Positions 11,300 through 23,619 of a stretch of DNA of 64,000 bases are shown here, piece after piece. The position numbers and the translations under genes were made by a program. The notes beneath the pieces are model-generated. The model made no database searches and was not told the DNA's origin. It was given only the letters and a program-made list of their open reading frames with translations. The stretch is taken from assembly GCA_004154925.1 (NCBI GenBank), contig QJNS01000073.1, positions 62,001 to 126,000 on the forward strand. Direction: 5' to 3'. The DNA comes from Monosporascus cannonballus (Eukaryota > Ascomycota > Sordariomycetes > Xylariales). Positions within the stretch are counted from its first letter, which is position 1. The number at the start of each line of letters is the position of its first letter.

Positions 11300-14200
11300 C
11301 CCCGTCGTTGCTGGTAAAAGTATTTAAATAGGCGTTAGGCGCTAATAAGATTTTTGGCGGGTTCCCAGGTGTTTTCGGAATCTGGATATTCTTTTTACTT
11401 TATTAGGTACTAGGTAAATCCGTTTTGTTTTTGTATATCGAAGATTTTTTCCATTTTGTATACTTATTTGTCTTTTATTTCTATATCGTTTTGTGCCGTA
11501 TGCATTTTAATTATATCTATTGTTAATTTAAATAAAAAAATATGAAAAATTAGATAAAATTTAACTTTTGGTAAAAGTTTTAATTAATAAATATTTTCTA
11601 AGATTTTTTTGGTAATTTTATATGGACCGATATATTTAAAATCGAGTTTTTTGTTAAGTTGTTTTATTTAAATATTTTTTATAATAAGGAAAATTATTTT
11701 CTTTTTTTCGAAAATTAACCCCTTTAACTTTTTTTGGTTATAATATTTATTTATCTGATTTTGTACGAATTTTAATTTTGTTTTTATTTTTTAATATAAC
11801 TATCGTAATTATTTTAACGTAAGGATTATTTTGTTATTGATTGGACTATCGTCGCGCATTTTTTTATAAACTTTTAAAATAAAACCAAAATTTACGTTTA
11901 TAAATATTATCTTAATATTTTTTTAGTAATTAATGTTATAAGTTAATTAGGGGATTCGTAATTTTTTAACCTAATTATTTTATTCGTAATTAATAAAATA
12001 TCGTAATTAAGGTTTTAAAATTTAATTTATTCGTTTTATTTATTTATTTATTTAAAGTTTAAATACGTTAGATAATTTGTGATTTAAGCCGATTTATGTT
12101 ATAAGGCCTTATTAAAATTTAAATGCAAATATTAATCCTTTATTTAATATAATTTTTATTAATAATCCGTATATGTTAAAAATATATTCGAAAAAATATA
12201 TATTAATTGTTCGGCGTTTATATCTTTATAATATGGTAGGAAATAAGAAAATCTTGTAAATCGGTCGACGATTACGAAAATATTATCGTAATATATTCCG
12301 GTAATTGGGTTTTTTAATATAAGAAATTTAATAATAAAGTTAAATGTAACTAAGTATTATGGTCGTTTTGCAATTAATAATAGCTATAATTTTCCGTATG
12401 GTTTATGTCGTCGAGTTTTTGCTTTAACATAAATATCGTATTACCGTATGATTTTTTGTATTATTAATTTTATTTTAAGAAAGAAATATATACGTTAAAA
12501 TTACTTTAGGGTTTTATGGATCCCTAGATATTTATATAATTAATATTCGTATATTTTTCGTATTAAATCTTTTTAATATTTTTTTTGGAATTTGTATTTT
12601 GTCCGTTTTTTGGTTTTTTAGGAAACCGTTATTATGTTATTAAATTTTTTAATATATATTACAAAGTATTGGCCGAACTTTCGTAATTTGTCGTAAGCGT
12701 AAATATCCTTTTATAATAATATCAAAAATTATATAATTAATTTTAATTAATTTTTTTTTAAGGTTTAATCGTTTATTTAAAATATTTGCTTTGCCGTTTT
12801 TTCATTTTTTTTATAAATAATAATAAAATCGAAATTCGCTAATTCTTCGCATATTTTAATTATCGTTTTATAAACTTTTTGGTCGTAATAAATCGGGTAA
12901 GATTTTGATAATTTGTATAAACCTTAATTTAATGCAAGTTTTTTTTTAAAAAATATTTAAATTCCTAAAATGCTATAATAATAACTATAAATTCCTTATT
13001 TGGAATACCGTATTAAAATTTAGCTTTTTTTAATTTGTACGAAAAAAATATAATAGGATATAATTTACCTTAATTATTTTATTATCTGATTATTACGTTT
13101 AATACGTAATCCGAAATATTAGTCTTTAATTTAACGGAACGGTTTAGATCGTATATAATTAATATTAATTCGTTAATAATCGTATCTTTAATATTTTGAA
13201 ATATTTTTTCTATATTTGGCATTTATTTAAATTCTTTTTTTTGTAAAATTCGTTAGGGGTATAATTATTTTACTAAAGTTTCGAATAAACTTTTTGTAAT
13301 AGTTGGCGAATTTAAAAAATACTTATATTTCCTTAATTATGGTTAATATTTGCCATTTTATAATTGCAGCGATTTTTTGGAATTTATCTTAATATGTCCT
13401 AAGGTGATAATATATTTTAGATATTTTATTTTTTATATATAAAATTGATTTTTTTTGCGTTAATAAATAACTTTGCGTTTTATAAAGTTTAAAAAATTTT
13501 GCGAACGTATTTTGTATATACTTTTTCCGTTTTTAAGAAAATAAGAATATCGTCGAGATAATAAACGACGAAAATATTAAGGTATTTTCGTAATATATAA
13601 TTAATTATTCGTTAAAAAGTTACTGGTACGTTCGTAAATCCTATTAATATAACTAAATATTTAAATAATCCGTATTTCGTTTTGAAAGTTATTTTTTATT
13701 CGTATCCTTTTTTGATTTTAATAAGGTTATATTTATTTTTAACATCAAATATTATAAATTATTTAGTTTTGTAAAGTCGGTTTTTTATTTCCGTAATTAA
13801 AAGTAATAATATTTGATTTTTGATAATAACGTTATTTAATTATCGATAATTAATTATAAATTACAATTTTCCGTTTTTTTTAAGTGCAAAAAATATTAGA
13901 TATCCCGCTAGTAATTTCGAAAGTTAAATTTATCTTTTTTGTAACCGATTTTCCAAATATTTTCTGAAAATACGTAATTCGTTTTTATTAAAATTATAAA
14001 TAAGGTAAATCTTTGTCAAAGATTTTTCCTTAAGGATTATTTTATAATCCTATTTATTATGTTCTAATAATTTCGTATTAAATTTTTTCTTGAAAAATTA
14101 TTCGTATCTATAATATTATAATAATATATTAATTAAAGTTTCTGATTTTTTAAGTTATTATTTTTATTATTTTAAATCGTTATTTAATTGCTTTAGTTTT

Positions 14201-16560
14201 ATTTTGATAATAATAACAATATATCGTGTTTTTCTTTGATATCCGTTTTTTTTTATATTTTGTTTTTTTAGGTAATAAGGTATTTGTCGTATTTTTATGT
14301 TTGTATTTGTCGTTATTATTAATCGAATATTGAAATCTTAATTTTTTTATTTGTTAATAAAAAGTAAAACGAATTTTACCTGGCCAGTTCCGCCGTTAAT
14401 TAAAATTTCGTATTGGCATATTTATAGTAATCCTAAGATTATATCGTAATTTCTAAATAGAATGATATCGAAATTAACCGTTTGGTATTATCCTTTAATA
14501 AGAATTTCGAAATAATTAATTTTGCGTATAATTTTTCTGTTATCGTAAACGAATTCCTGATTTTCCGTATTTGTCGTTATATAAGGTTTTAAGTTATATT
14601 TCCATAATAATTTGAATTTATTAATTATATCCGGTATAATATAATTTCCGCTTAAAGCTCCGTAATTTATTATTGCAATGTACTAATACGTTCCGATTCG
14701 TATTTTTAAGGTGATAAAGTTGTTAACATTTTTTATCGTTACGTTTAAAGCCTTTTTTGGGAATTCCTTTTAATTTTTTTAGGTTTCGTTATTTTGCAGT
14801 TTTCTTATAAGTAACCTTTTTTAATTTTTGTTCGAATTAATTAAGTTTTTCTTATACTTTTTCGTTCAACGTATTAAGTTGTTATATCTATCGTTATTGT
14901 TGGCGTATTATTTTTTCGAATTATATTAATTATTTTTAGGTTTTTGGCCGTTTTTTTCCTTATTAAGTAAATTATTTTTTTATGTTTACGATTATATCTT
15001 ATTATGCGTTATTTTGGTTATTATTCCAAAGATTTTCCGTAAATTAACATATTTCTTTTTTAATAATCTTTTTTTTATAATAATCTGTAATAAATATTAA
15101 TTAAAAATAAAAATCCGTAATAATTTTCTAATAATACTTTTTTACTGTACGTTAGATTAACTTTTTTTCCGTTTGGTAGTTATATTATCCATAATAATAA
15201 AAGGGGGTTTTTTACGGATATTATATTTTTAAGCTAATTTTTTGTTTTGGCCAATTGTTAAATATTTCTTGGGGCTATGGTTCGAAATTATCGATATTAT
15301 TATTCGTTATTTTTATTATACCCGGTACGGTTTAAAAAATTAAATCCCTTATAATATATATAAATAATTCGTACGTAAATCTGTTATTTCCATTTTTCGT
15401 AATCGGGATATTTTCGTCGTCGACAATATATGATATATATTTTGCCGTATCGATTAAAGGTTCCGGAATAAATTTCCTTTATCCAGTCTTGGTATTTGCG
15501 TAATTATCTTTATAATACCTTTTATTATGTTCGCATTATTTATTAAGCCAATTTTTTGGATTTTTATATTTTTTATCGAATTTCTTATTATAATAATCCT
15601 TATTGGATTTTTTGCTTAAGGCCTAATACGTATTTGGTTTGAATCATAATAATAATTTTGTTATCGTTTCCTTAATTATTCCTAAATTGTCCCTCCGGTA
15701 TAGGGGTCCAATTATCTTATTGTAATTTTTTGGGTTTTTTGTATTTATAAGCCTTATATCCCATTTTGCCGCAATTAAAGCATTTAATCTGGCTCTAATC
15801 CTATTTATGGATAACGCCGAATTCCATAAGTCCTGGCGTTATTCCGTAAGAAATAAAGGGTACGTTTTTTTTCCTTTGGTTAAATTTATTATATCCCGAA
15901 CATAAGGCGTATTATTTTTTTTTTCTATCGTTTTTCAAATTGTTAATTATTAATCTTAATTACTTTTATAATATATTAATTTAAGGTAACTAATTATTTA
16001 ATCCGAATAATTTTATTTTTTATATTATTTTTTAGCTTTGTATAAAATATATCGATAAAGGCGATAATTTCGTCGTTTTTTTATCTGGCCTTAATCGTAA
16101 AACCCTTAAAAGTTATAACATATTTAAATGTAAATTTATTTTATCGGAATTATAAAAAATTATTAAACCGTTAATCGTTTTTTATCCGGATTACCGAAAT
16201 TATTATATATTTTATTTTCGAAATTAATATAAGTTAAAAAAAATCTCGTTAATAAAGTTTTTTTTTTATTTTTCTTATTTTCAGAAAATTTTTTATAATA
16301 AGCTTAAATTAATTAACCGTATTTTTTATTAGGCATACTTTTATTATTAAGACCATATCCGCTGGGTTATTAAAATTTAAAAAACGAAAATAAATTCGTA
16401 TTTAAATAAGGAAAATCTAAAGGTTATTTTTTTTATTGTAAGGTTCTGGTTTTTTTGGCTTTATATAAACGAAAAAAGGTTAGGTAAACGTAACCCTAAG
16501 TTATTGAACTTCTTTTTCCAGCTCCCGAATTCGAACTTAAAGTTATTAAATAAGGGTTTT
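11300..16560 (-). pseudogene. Family A gag-pol (Ty3/gypsy chromovirus), RIP-inactivated (copy A1)
   Basis: A relic polyprotein. From right to left it shows a gag N-terminus near 16,500-16,560 and a zinc knuckle near 15,751-15,785, where the first two Cys remain (CFNCGKMG) but the His and last Cys read Tyr. Reverse transcriptase keeps an intact YYLDDIL (Asp codons at 13549-13554). An integrase core follows at about 12,100-12,700, and a chromodomain at about 11,322-11,475. Identification rests on these motifs and on alignment with copy A4, where integrase reads FVIVNQFTKYSYFL. Stops throughout make it dead. Confidence 0.82.
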
Positions 16561-16638
16561 TTAAATATTGGTCGACATTTTAACAATATTAAATATTGCT
16601 TAGAATTTAACGATATTATTAAATAAAAACTTATAATA

Positions 16639-17008
16639 TATAACGGTTAAGCGGTTTAACCAATTATTAAACCTTAAGTCGACAGGTTTATATTAACAGA
16701 AATATCGTAAAAATTTGAATAATAAATATAGTAACGTATTACGTTTCGTAATACCAAAAGTATTTTAAGTAACGATATTATATTATAAGCTAAAATTATC
16801 TAAATTATGGAAATAATAAGCGTATATATCTCCATAAGTTAATTAGATTTTTATTAGATTTTAACGTTATTAGAGATCTAATGCCATTGGATTCGGTTGG
16901 TTTTGTATGGATTTATTTGGATCTTGATGCCAAGAGAGATCCAAATTACGTAACTCTTTTTTGTGGGTCCGACCGTTTTCGTGGCCGATCTTGGGTTGGG
17001 TCGTAACA
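16639..17008 (-). repeat. Copy A1 LTR, right (5' LTR)
   Basis: A 370-bp LTR that begins TATAACGG (ancestral TGTGACGG) and ends GGGTCGTAACA. The damage pattern is the reverse of the left LTR: its last 140 bases, next to the island, are nearly unmutated. Confidence 0.9.
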
Positions 17009-17013
17009 TTCGT

Positions 17014-19733
17014 GGGTGGAAATTTTAGCGTGGGTAGGTGGGTAGTGCAAACCCTAATTATAACCACAGTCCAGTCCAGATCCAGACCCGTCCCTCCAGC
17101 AGCCTGGCCTCAAGTTGCCAGCTTCTTATGCCAATGCAAACTACCTAAGCACGAGCCCAACCCATGTCCGCATCTAAAGCCAGCCGAAAGAGGTTTTGAG
17201 CCTCAAGATTATAGAGCTACGTCTGGGGTACCAAACCCGTCTATCATGACATCCTCTTTATTCGACAGGCACGAAAATATTTCCCCCGTTGTCTACGTAG
17301 GACACCTACCGCTCAAATATACTGATACTCATAGTATATATGTACGATGATGGGCACTTAGGAAATGCCTGTTAATGCCGTCTTCTCACCGTGGACTTAG
17401 AGAATTGCACCGGCGCAAGTGAAGAAGCTGGGGACGCAGAGCGCTGCTTACCTCGCGCCAAAACTGGAGCTGATCGTGCAGCTAAGAAATCGTGGCAGCA
17501 TTATAGGAGATGGTGCCAGTCGTTGGTTCCGGCGGCAGGCCAGAGTTTCGTCCTATCCATATCGCGAGCCGCGCAATGAGGACACCAAAACTCACCCACA
17601 ACCGCAGCAGGTTGAGTGATATCACCAACGTCACCGCGTCCCTATATCTTGGATAAAGGCGTTGGCTGACTTGATCAGAACCATCCAAGAGCTGCGGCAA
17701 GGGGGCGTAGGGCAAGCGTATCTGTAGGCTGGGGTCCGTAGTAGACCTTGCAGCGGGATGTGCCGTCGTGACGACCCGTTGTGTGCCTCGGCATCAGGAT
17801 TTAAACCAGTAGCTCTAATTGTCACCCCAGCACACTACAGCAGCAAGAAAATTTCTCTCTTCGACACCCCTGCTGTTGGGGAGAGTGATAGGCATATGGC
17901 ATGCTAAGAGCGACTCGCTTTCTAGACAATTAGTAGCTCCCAAAGCACCGGAACCAGACCATAACTTTAGGGACTGAATCCGCAATATTATCGATCTTTC
18001 GGCATTTCTGATCTCGGAAGAAATGGTTTGCCGAATACGACGCGAGTTAGGGCAGTGGCCTCGTCCCTCATGCTCCTATCAGACCTACAGTGGAAGATAC
18101 GGAATCCCGAAACTCGGTTGCGATCAAAGATCGTCAACTGGAAGCGTACCTAAATGATGTTATAGTTATTGTAGATACTTCAGATGGGCCTGGTAGCCAC
18201 GAAGAGTTGATAGTAGTAAGCCTATCGTGTTCAAGAATAGCGAGCGAGGAACAAACGACAGCAGGGTGTGCAGGGATTCTCTACGGGGTTGGACCTTGGA
18301 ATATCAAAATCACTTTGAATTCCGTGATAGAACATGGGATGTTCATCATCAACTATACGTCCATCCATCTCTTACTCATTGCCATAGATATGAGTAGCGC
18401 ACCGCAAGACTCCTTCGATCCCTTGCCAAGCCCTTCTTGGCCAACATGTACAGAGTCGCCGAGCCATCGAATTAAGCAGCCGACGATTTCTCTTTTCGGA
18501 ACCAATCTGGTCGGCCAATGGGCATCCCGTTACCGTCCAGGGGGATTACCGAGACCCGTGGTTCTGGGTGCACATCTGCACCTACACCTGCTGCTCGCCT
18601 CGCCTCCAGTCCCACGTACTCGGTCCCAAGCTTAGCGAGGTGGGTCGCTTGTGGCACGGCCCTTGGGTCGCCGAAAGCGAATCACACAGCCTATCCGGCC
18701 AGCTGGTTGGACTCCGGATCCCGATGGTCTGGTTTTCTCCTCCTTAGTTGCCTATCTTGGACCCCTCCAAGTCAATGGCGCGTCCATGCGTCGCGAAGTG
18801 GGCGCAGGTACCTAACTGCCGGACCACATGGCATGCAGGGTCCGTCTGCCGCATCTCAGTCTTACGGATCGCTTCTTCCCGGCCGAGAAGCTCCGAACTC
18901 AATGAATTGGGATGTATGACTTTGAAGGGAAGCAGTTTGCTCGATTGTCCGAGTTAGCGAGATCCGCGAGTACGTTTTCCTACGGCCGCCGTGCGACGTG
19001 ACATTACCTTGTGGTCACTTACTTAACCGAGAGACACCCTTCCCTTCCGAAACTGGCCCTCATTGCGGTGGCAAGTGGTGTTGACGGGCTTCTGCTTTAC
19101 TGCCAGGTATGGCTGCCATCCTGTTACCAACTGTTCAGGAGCAGCGGCGCCGGTGGACATTCGAGACGGATGCGTCCAAACTGCATGATCCTGGATTTTA
19201 CGATCCTTCATACCCGTTTTAAGTGCATGGCATTTCATCTATATAGACTGTTTTACTCATCCAAGGTATCCTGGAAGTGCAGTCACTAATATCCTCACCG
19301 TCACCGTAAGAGGACTATAACTTGAATAAATAAATTAGCAGATGCACACATATACTCTGCGGAGCCGGGGGTGCTAGCCCCTCAAATCTATGGGGTCAAC
19401 GGCCACCATAGCCACCAGTAACGGGAAGCCCGACTCTCCCGAGTAGATCTATGAGGTCGGCCTAGGGAACCCACCATTCCCCGAAAACGAGTGTTTCGGG
19501 GTAGGTGTATTTATCGGAAATACGTGTACTGTAACGAGACGCTAGCTGTGTCCATCAAATTCACCCGAACTCCGAAACGCCCCTGTAAAACTAATGGTTG
19601 TATCAAGAGACCGCCCGCCAATGTCTATAACCAATCACAGAGAAGCCGCCGATCGCGTATTTGACCCATGCGCCTCACTTCAATTGGGTAACAGCCAGTG
19701 ACTTAGCCCAGAGAAGTGAAAAGCGTGAAAGAC
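17014..19733. other. Island stretch with no convincing gene
   Basis: There are several open frames of 60-180 codons on both strands, but none has recognisable motifs, conserved splice signals or a sensible start. The longest (18,090-18,635, +) begins at GTG. A leftward frame ending at 18,472 (PRVSVIPLDGNGMPIGRPDW) looks somewhat protein-like and could be the last exon of a decayed gene. I cannot support either. No RNA gene was seen. Confidence 0.5.
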
Positions 19734-20707
19734 TCAACACCAGTCGCGGCCGACCAAGACGTTGTACGACCCGTCCTCGGAGAAGGCCTGGCCCTGGGTC
19801 TGCTTCTCCCATTGGTCGGAGCACTCGTTGGCTATCGTCTGCACAAAGTCGGCGAAGAAGCTGCACGGGTAATTCGTGATCTTGGGCTTGTCATTGCACC
19901 ACCTACATACCGTAGCGCGGAGGTTAGCTAGCACGGATCCTCTTGGATGTAACGAAGGTAGTAAATTGAAAAGCATTCTCGCGGTCCCATCTGGCACCGC
20001 TGGGCGGTGAGCTATATGGGGAGATAGCATGACTTACCACACGGCGCTGTTATACGAGCAGCTGATTCGGCCGCAGAAGCCGGGGCCCGGAAGCGCGTAA
20101 CAAGCGCCGGTAAGATCTCGGAGGTACGTGATGGCCTCCACGATGGCCTCCTTATCGGCCCACCCGTCGCCGCCGACACCGCAAAATACATTGTCCTGAT
20201 TACGATCATGGGAAGTCAGCGCCCGCTCACTAATGTTAGGCTTCAACCACTGTACACATAATATAACTTATACACGTACTTCACGCGCATTGAGCACCCC
20301 GTCAGAGCGGGTCGCGCTGATTGTATCAGAACGGCCGACGCCCGTATCGCCAACCTTCGTACTGTCATCAGGGGTGATGGGGAACGCGGTTCGGTTCCGG
20401 AAGGGGTAGTGTGGGTTTTCGGCGCGGATCTGCTTGACGATGGACTGGAGGGTGCCGCTGTACGTTACAGTCGGTCCGCCGGCGCGGAGCGCCCCCGTAA
20501 ACATCATCGGCACGGCTGTCTCGGAGTGTGCGGCAGTCGACGGAGACGGTCCGCGAGCCGAGGGTTTGGTCGCCGCAGCCTAGGGAGAGCGTTAAATAAG
20601 CATATCCCTAGAGACTCAGGGCGCAATCTAAGGGGTGGACATACCAGCCCTTTCGCCCCCAACATCGCGGCGGAGACCAAGAGAAGAGTCGCTATCGAGT
20701 AAGGCAT
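19734..20707 (-). CDS. Secreted eight-cysteine protein, effector-like (4 exons)
   Basis: The predicted 229-residue secreted protein has exons 20645-20707, 20280-20579, 20038-20195 and 19734-19902. Introns start GTATGT, GTACGT and GTAAGT, end in TAG or CAG, and have branch-like TTTAAC, GCTGAC and GCTAAC. Reading phase is kept across all three junctions. The N-terminus MPYSIATLLLVSAAMLGAKG is a clear signal peptide. Residues 22-121 contain no Cys and are Ser/Thr/Pro/Arg-rich. The C-terminal half holds all eight Cys (126, 153, 162, 167, 176, 187, 201, 229) and the block GPGFCGRISCSYNSAVWWCN. From memory, GPGxCGRxSCSYxSAxWWCND is found in uncharacterised secreted ascomycete proteins. I know of no proven activity. 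A secreted Cys-rich product beside degraded repeats suggests a host-interaction effector, which is an inference. No RIP damage is visible. Confidence 0.85.
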
Positions 20708-22193
20708 TGTCGCAAGTATGTTCGGTAATGAAGATTAACGAGAGGATAAATGCTCAAAATGTATGGTGAAGCTTGATCACGGCACGAAGTGTAAGGAAAT
20801 AGGAGGCCCGAACTTACGCTTGATAAGACGAGTCGCAAGTACTTATCTATTCGGGCTGACTCACGGAACTTTCGCATATAGAACAATGGACGACTTGGAA
20901 TTGCGGTCATGCGGACAGTGAGATGAAATAACAATGAGTCACCGGTAACCATCATGTTGGAACATCCCACAAGTTCTGTCCGAAGTCTACGACTTGTTCT
21001 GCCTCTCGGGACACTGGAATGGCATAACCGAAGACCCCCTGCCACGTGGACTCGTTTAAGTTGTGTGAATGCGACAAACATTGTCTGGGGACATTCCGGT
21101 AGCGAGGCAGAATGGAACGGGATGAACCTCGCTCGGTATCTCGCATGTGGTGTGGCGAGCAGGTCGCAAGCAAATACCAGTGAAACGTTGATTTCTGAAC
21201 AATATGAACTACTCAGGTTGAGCTACTCGATGAACGAGGTCGTCTCCTAGCTTCTGATAATGAAACGCTTGGTTAATGAATAATGGATGCCCGACGCACT
21301 TGCCACTTACAGCTATGATTCGTCATCAGCCAGGGCGTGATATGAGCTCGAGAGAACATCAGCAGTCAGCACCGCCGACTATCACGGAGAACTTCGAGCT
21401 GAACAAGTCATTGTCCCAACGCCTTCCCTCGACCCCGATCACCTTACCCGGCTGCGTGTTAGCGATGTCTGAAAAAGTGCATAGATACGAATCTTGCAGG
21501 GAATCACAGATGCCAGATCGGGCCTCGAAGACTTACCATCCCTCCAAACAGCGCACTGGTCCAATACTAACGTAGCGCCCCAAGCCGCAGAAGAGCGCAC
21601 AACAGTGGAGGTTAGTTGAAAATGGAGTCGACGATACCCCGAGGCTGGTGCTTCTTGGGAGGTGCGAGGCTAAACCGTCCTAGCTTAATTTGGCGATAAC
21701 CCCGTACTCGTCTCTCGTCATCATGGAGTAGTCTTCCATGATATGCGTGAAGGGCAACGAAATTCGCGTTTCGATGTTGGTCTAAGAGCCAACTAACAGG
21801 GCGTAGGATATCTGCAATGTTCACATGCCTATATATTCAGAGGCTATTCGTCGATGCCCGCTCATTGCCTCCCAAGCACGCTGTGACTATTTACAAAGAG
21901 ATCTTCTCGCAGGTTAGAGCCCATACATACCCCTGGCCCACCATTGACACACAAGTCCATCCCGCAATGTTGCAATCGTTCGCAGCGGTTGCGTGTAACG
22001 ACTCCGCAATTCTCTCATGGTTTGACAGATCGAAGGACATCGCACATATTCCAAATGACAGATGTAACAGGGGCCGGTACCTCCTGGGGTTGAGAAACAA
22101 TTCAGGTTCTCATCTGTCGCAGACACGATTCCAGCCCTCCAGGTGGTTCTTGCACGATCACTCCAGTGTATGTGTAGGGGGAAGCATCAGCCT
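20708..22193. other. Intergenic, no gene seen
   Basis: This stretch holds the upstream region of the secreted-protein gene and the downstream region of the Mpv17-like gene. A leftward frame ending near 20,952 (TWQGVFGYAIPVSREAEQVV) and rightward frames at 20,954-21,250, 21,276-21,575 and 21,817-22,197 are open but unsupported. No repeat or RNA gene was recognised. Confidence 0.45.
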
Positions 22194-22781
22194 CTAGATC
22201 CTTGCCCCCACGAGGCTCATGTAGATCCCCCAGATTAGCCCGACGAAGTTCAGGAAAACGATGCGCTTCTCCACGGGAACGCAGCTGAAGCTTACGATGG
22301 ATGCGAACGGCCAGATCTTGTAACCCGCCACGATGATGGGGATCGTCTCCGTCCTGATGTTGTGCCCAATCTGACCCATCGGCTGCCTTTTCAGTATGCC
22401 CATGAGGACGAGGAACGCGACCGTGTTGAAGATGGCGCCCAGCGTGATGCAGTCGATAAACCACTTCGCCATGGTGTTCCGCAGGTTCAGCTTGGGCTTC
22501 TGCTCCCGGGCCCCGGCGCTCTCGCTCATCTGCTGTTGTTTTTCCGCGTCGGAGACCGGCGCCTTCAGCTCGTATGCGGGAAACGAGCGCTCGAGCAGCT
22601 GCTGCCATTGGTAGTTCGGAGGGGCGGTTATGAATGCGACGAGGACGAAGCGGAGAAATCCGGCCGGGTTGAAGACGAATGGCTGCTTGTCTCGATACGA
22701 TTCGAGGAACTGGGCGAGGATGTTGGAGGCGCTGGCGAGGGCGGTAGCGGCCAGTGTGGCCTTTACCATTTGCGAAGGCAT
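22194..22781 (-). CDS. Mpv17/PMP22-family membrane protein
   Basis: A single-exon gene for 195 residues, the usual length of this family. The chosen start is ATG 22781 (context TAACCATGCC); the frame is open 30 bases further upstream but has no ATG there. Hydrophobic segments lie at about 5-23, 40-60, 105-128, 146-166 and 172-192, with a hydrophilic Gln/Lys-rich loop at 71-101. The C-terminal part carries the family signature: GYKIWPFASIVSFSCVPVEK, then LNFVGLIWGIYMSL. Members sit in the inner mitochondrial or peroxisomal membrane. Some act as channels, but the fungal roles are poorly known. The frame is intact with no RIP stops, so it is probably functional. It is not in an operon-like arrangement, and the neighbours are over 1 kb away. 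Confidence 0.93.
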   Translation of the reverse strand: MPSQMVKATLAATALASASNILAQFLESYRDKQPFVFNPAGFLRFVLVAFITAPPNYQWQQLLERSFPAYELKAPVSDAEKQQQMSESAGAREQKPKLNLRNTMAKWFIDCITLGAIFNTVAFLVLMGILKRQPMGQIGHNIRTETIPIIVAGYKIWPFASIVSFSCVPVEKRIVFLNFVGLIWGIYMSLVGARI

Positions 22782-23619
22782 GGTTAGATTGATTGAAAGG
22801 TCCGAATTCAAGAAATTGATTCAGTCGGGGCGGAGAGTGTAGCGGAATGAGCAACCGGCTGGAGACTGCAAAGAAGAGCAGGGTGACAGGTGTTGCGCGT
22901 GCATCGGGACAGGCGGGAACGATTCAATCGAAGTCGGTCGGGTTTATTCCTTAGGCGATACTTAATGGCGTATACCCGAAAGTTTCCAGGTGTTACAATG
23001 TTCGGAAAGCCGAAGGGAAGATCGCTGATAAATAAGTGGACAATGGCGTCGGCGGGCGGCCCGACGCGTCACTGGCCTCGTTTTATGTATTTAGAAAGGT
23101 AGATCGTCATTCCCCCGATTATCCATGGCGATCTCAGGGGAGAAGCTAGACTAGTATTTGCTCGGAAATGCAGCCCCCCCGATAAGAGACTAGCGGGGGA
23201 TGGAACTTGTGGAGTTCATTCATGAGGAATATCGACTGTAAGTCATGATTCCCCTTGCTGAAGTATGTAGGCATATTCGACCAAATTGATGTCAAGTAGC
23301 GATTAGGTTCCAAGGCGGGACTCTCAGCGCCCACCATTTCCATTTGCTATCCTCACAAGAAATACTCATTTACAGCTCTGTCCCTTCGTTATATTAGAAA
23401 GTTACGGTACGCAGTAACTAAAAGGTGCTCAGGCCTCCTCAGCCACGCTCGGATACATGCACGCCAGCAATGTGGCGCAGGCGTGAATTATACTAGGTAT
23501 TGTAGACAGATAGATTGTAGAGAGTAAATTAGATGTTCCTTTTAGCAAATAGGAACTTCTTGCTTGGCAGGAAACGGTCGAGCTGCATACTCAAGAAACC
23601 CCGAGCTCCCATATCCAAT
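22782..23619. other. Intergenic, no gene seen
   Basis: This is upstream of the Mpv17-like gene. A pyrimidine-rich leader lies just before the start on the minus strand. Two frames of about 65-70 codons (22,890-23,102 + and 23,146-23,343 -) lack any support. Confidence 0.45.

Larger units (their letters stand above)
10308..17008 (-). mobile_element. Family A chromodomain gypsy element, complete (copy A1)
   Basis: A 6.7-kb LTR retrotransposon flanked by a perfect 5-bp target duplication, TTCGT, at 10303-10307 and 17009-17013. The LTRs are 10308-10678 and 16639-17008, with TGT...ACA ends best seen on the outer sides. Gag is at the right and integrase plus chromodomain at the left, so it reads leftward. 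The interior is heavily RIP-mutated. The outer end of each LTR is much less mutated than its inner end. It inserted at the left edge of the island, cutting 10,230-10,307 off from 17,014 onward. Confidence 0.92.

Noticed and set aside
16961..17350. 129-codon frame crossing the end of the A1 LTR into the island
   Set aside because: It starts inside an LTR and has no motif; the openness is likely chance.
18090..18635. 181-codon rightward frame in the island
   Set aside because: It has a GTG start, no recognisable domain, no protein-like composition toward the end, and overlaps other open frames.
22102..22854. 250-codon leftward frame overlapping the Mpv17-like gene
   Set aside because: It is in another frame of a real gene; its Arg/Gly-rich sequence is typical of a shadow.
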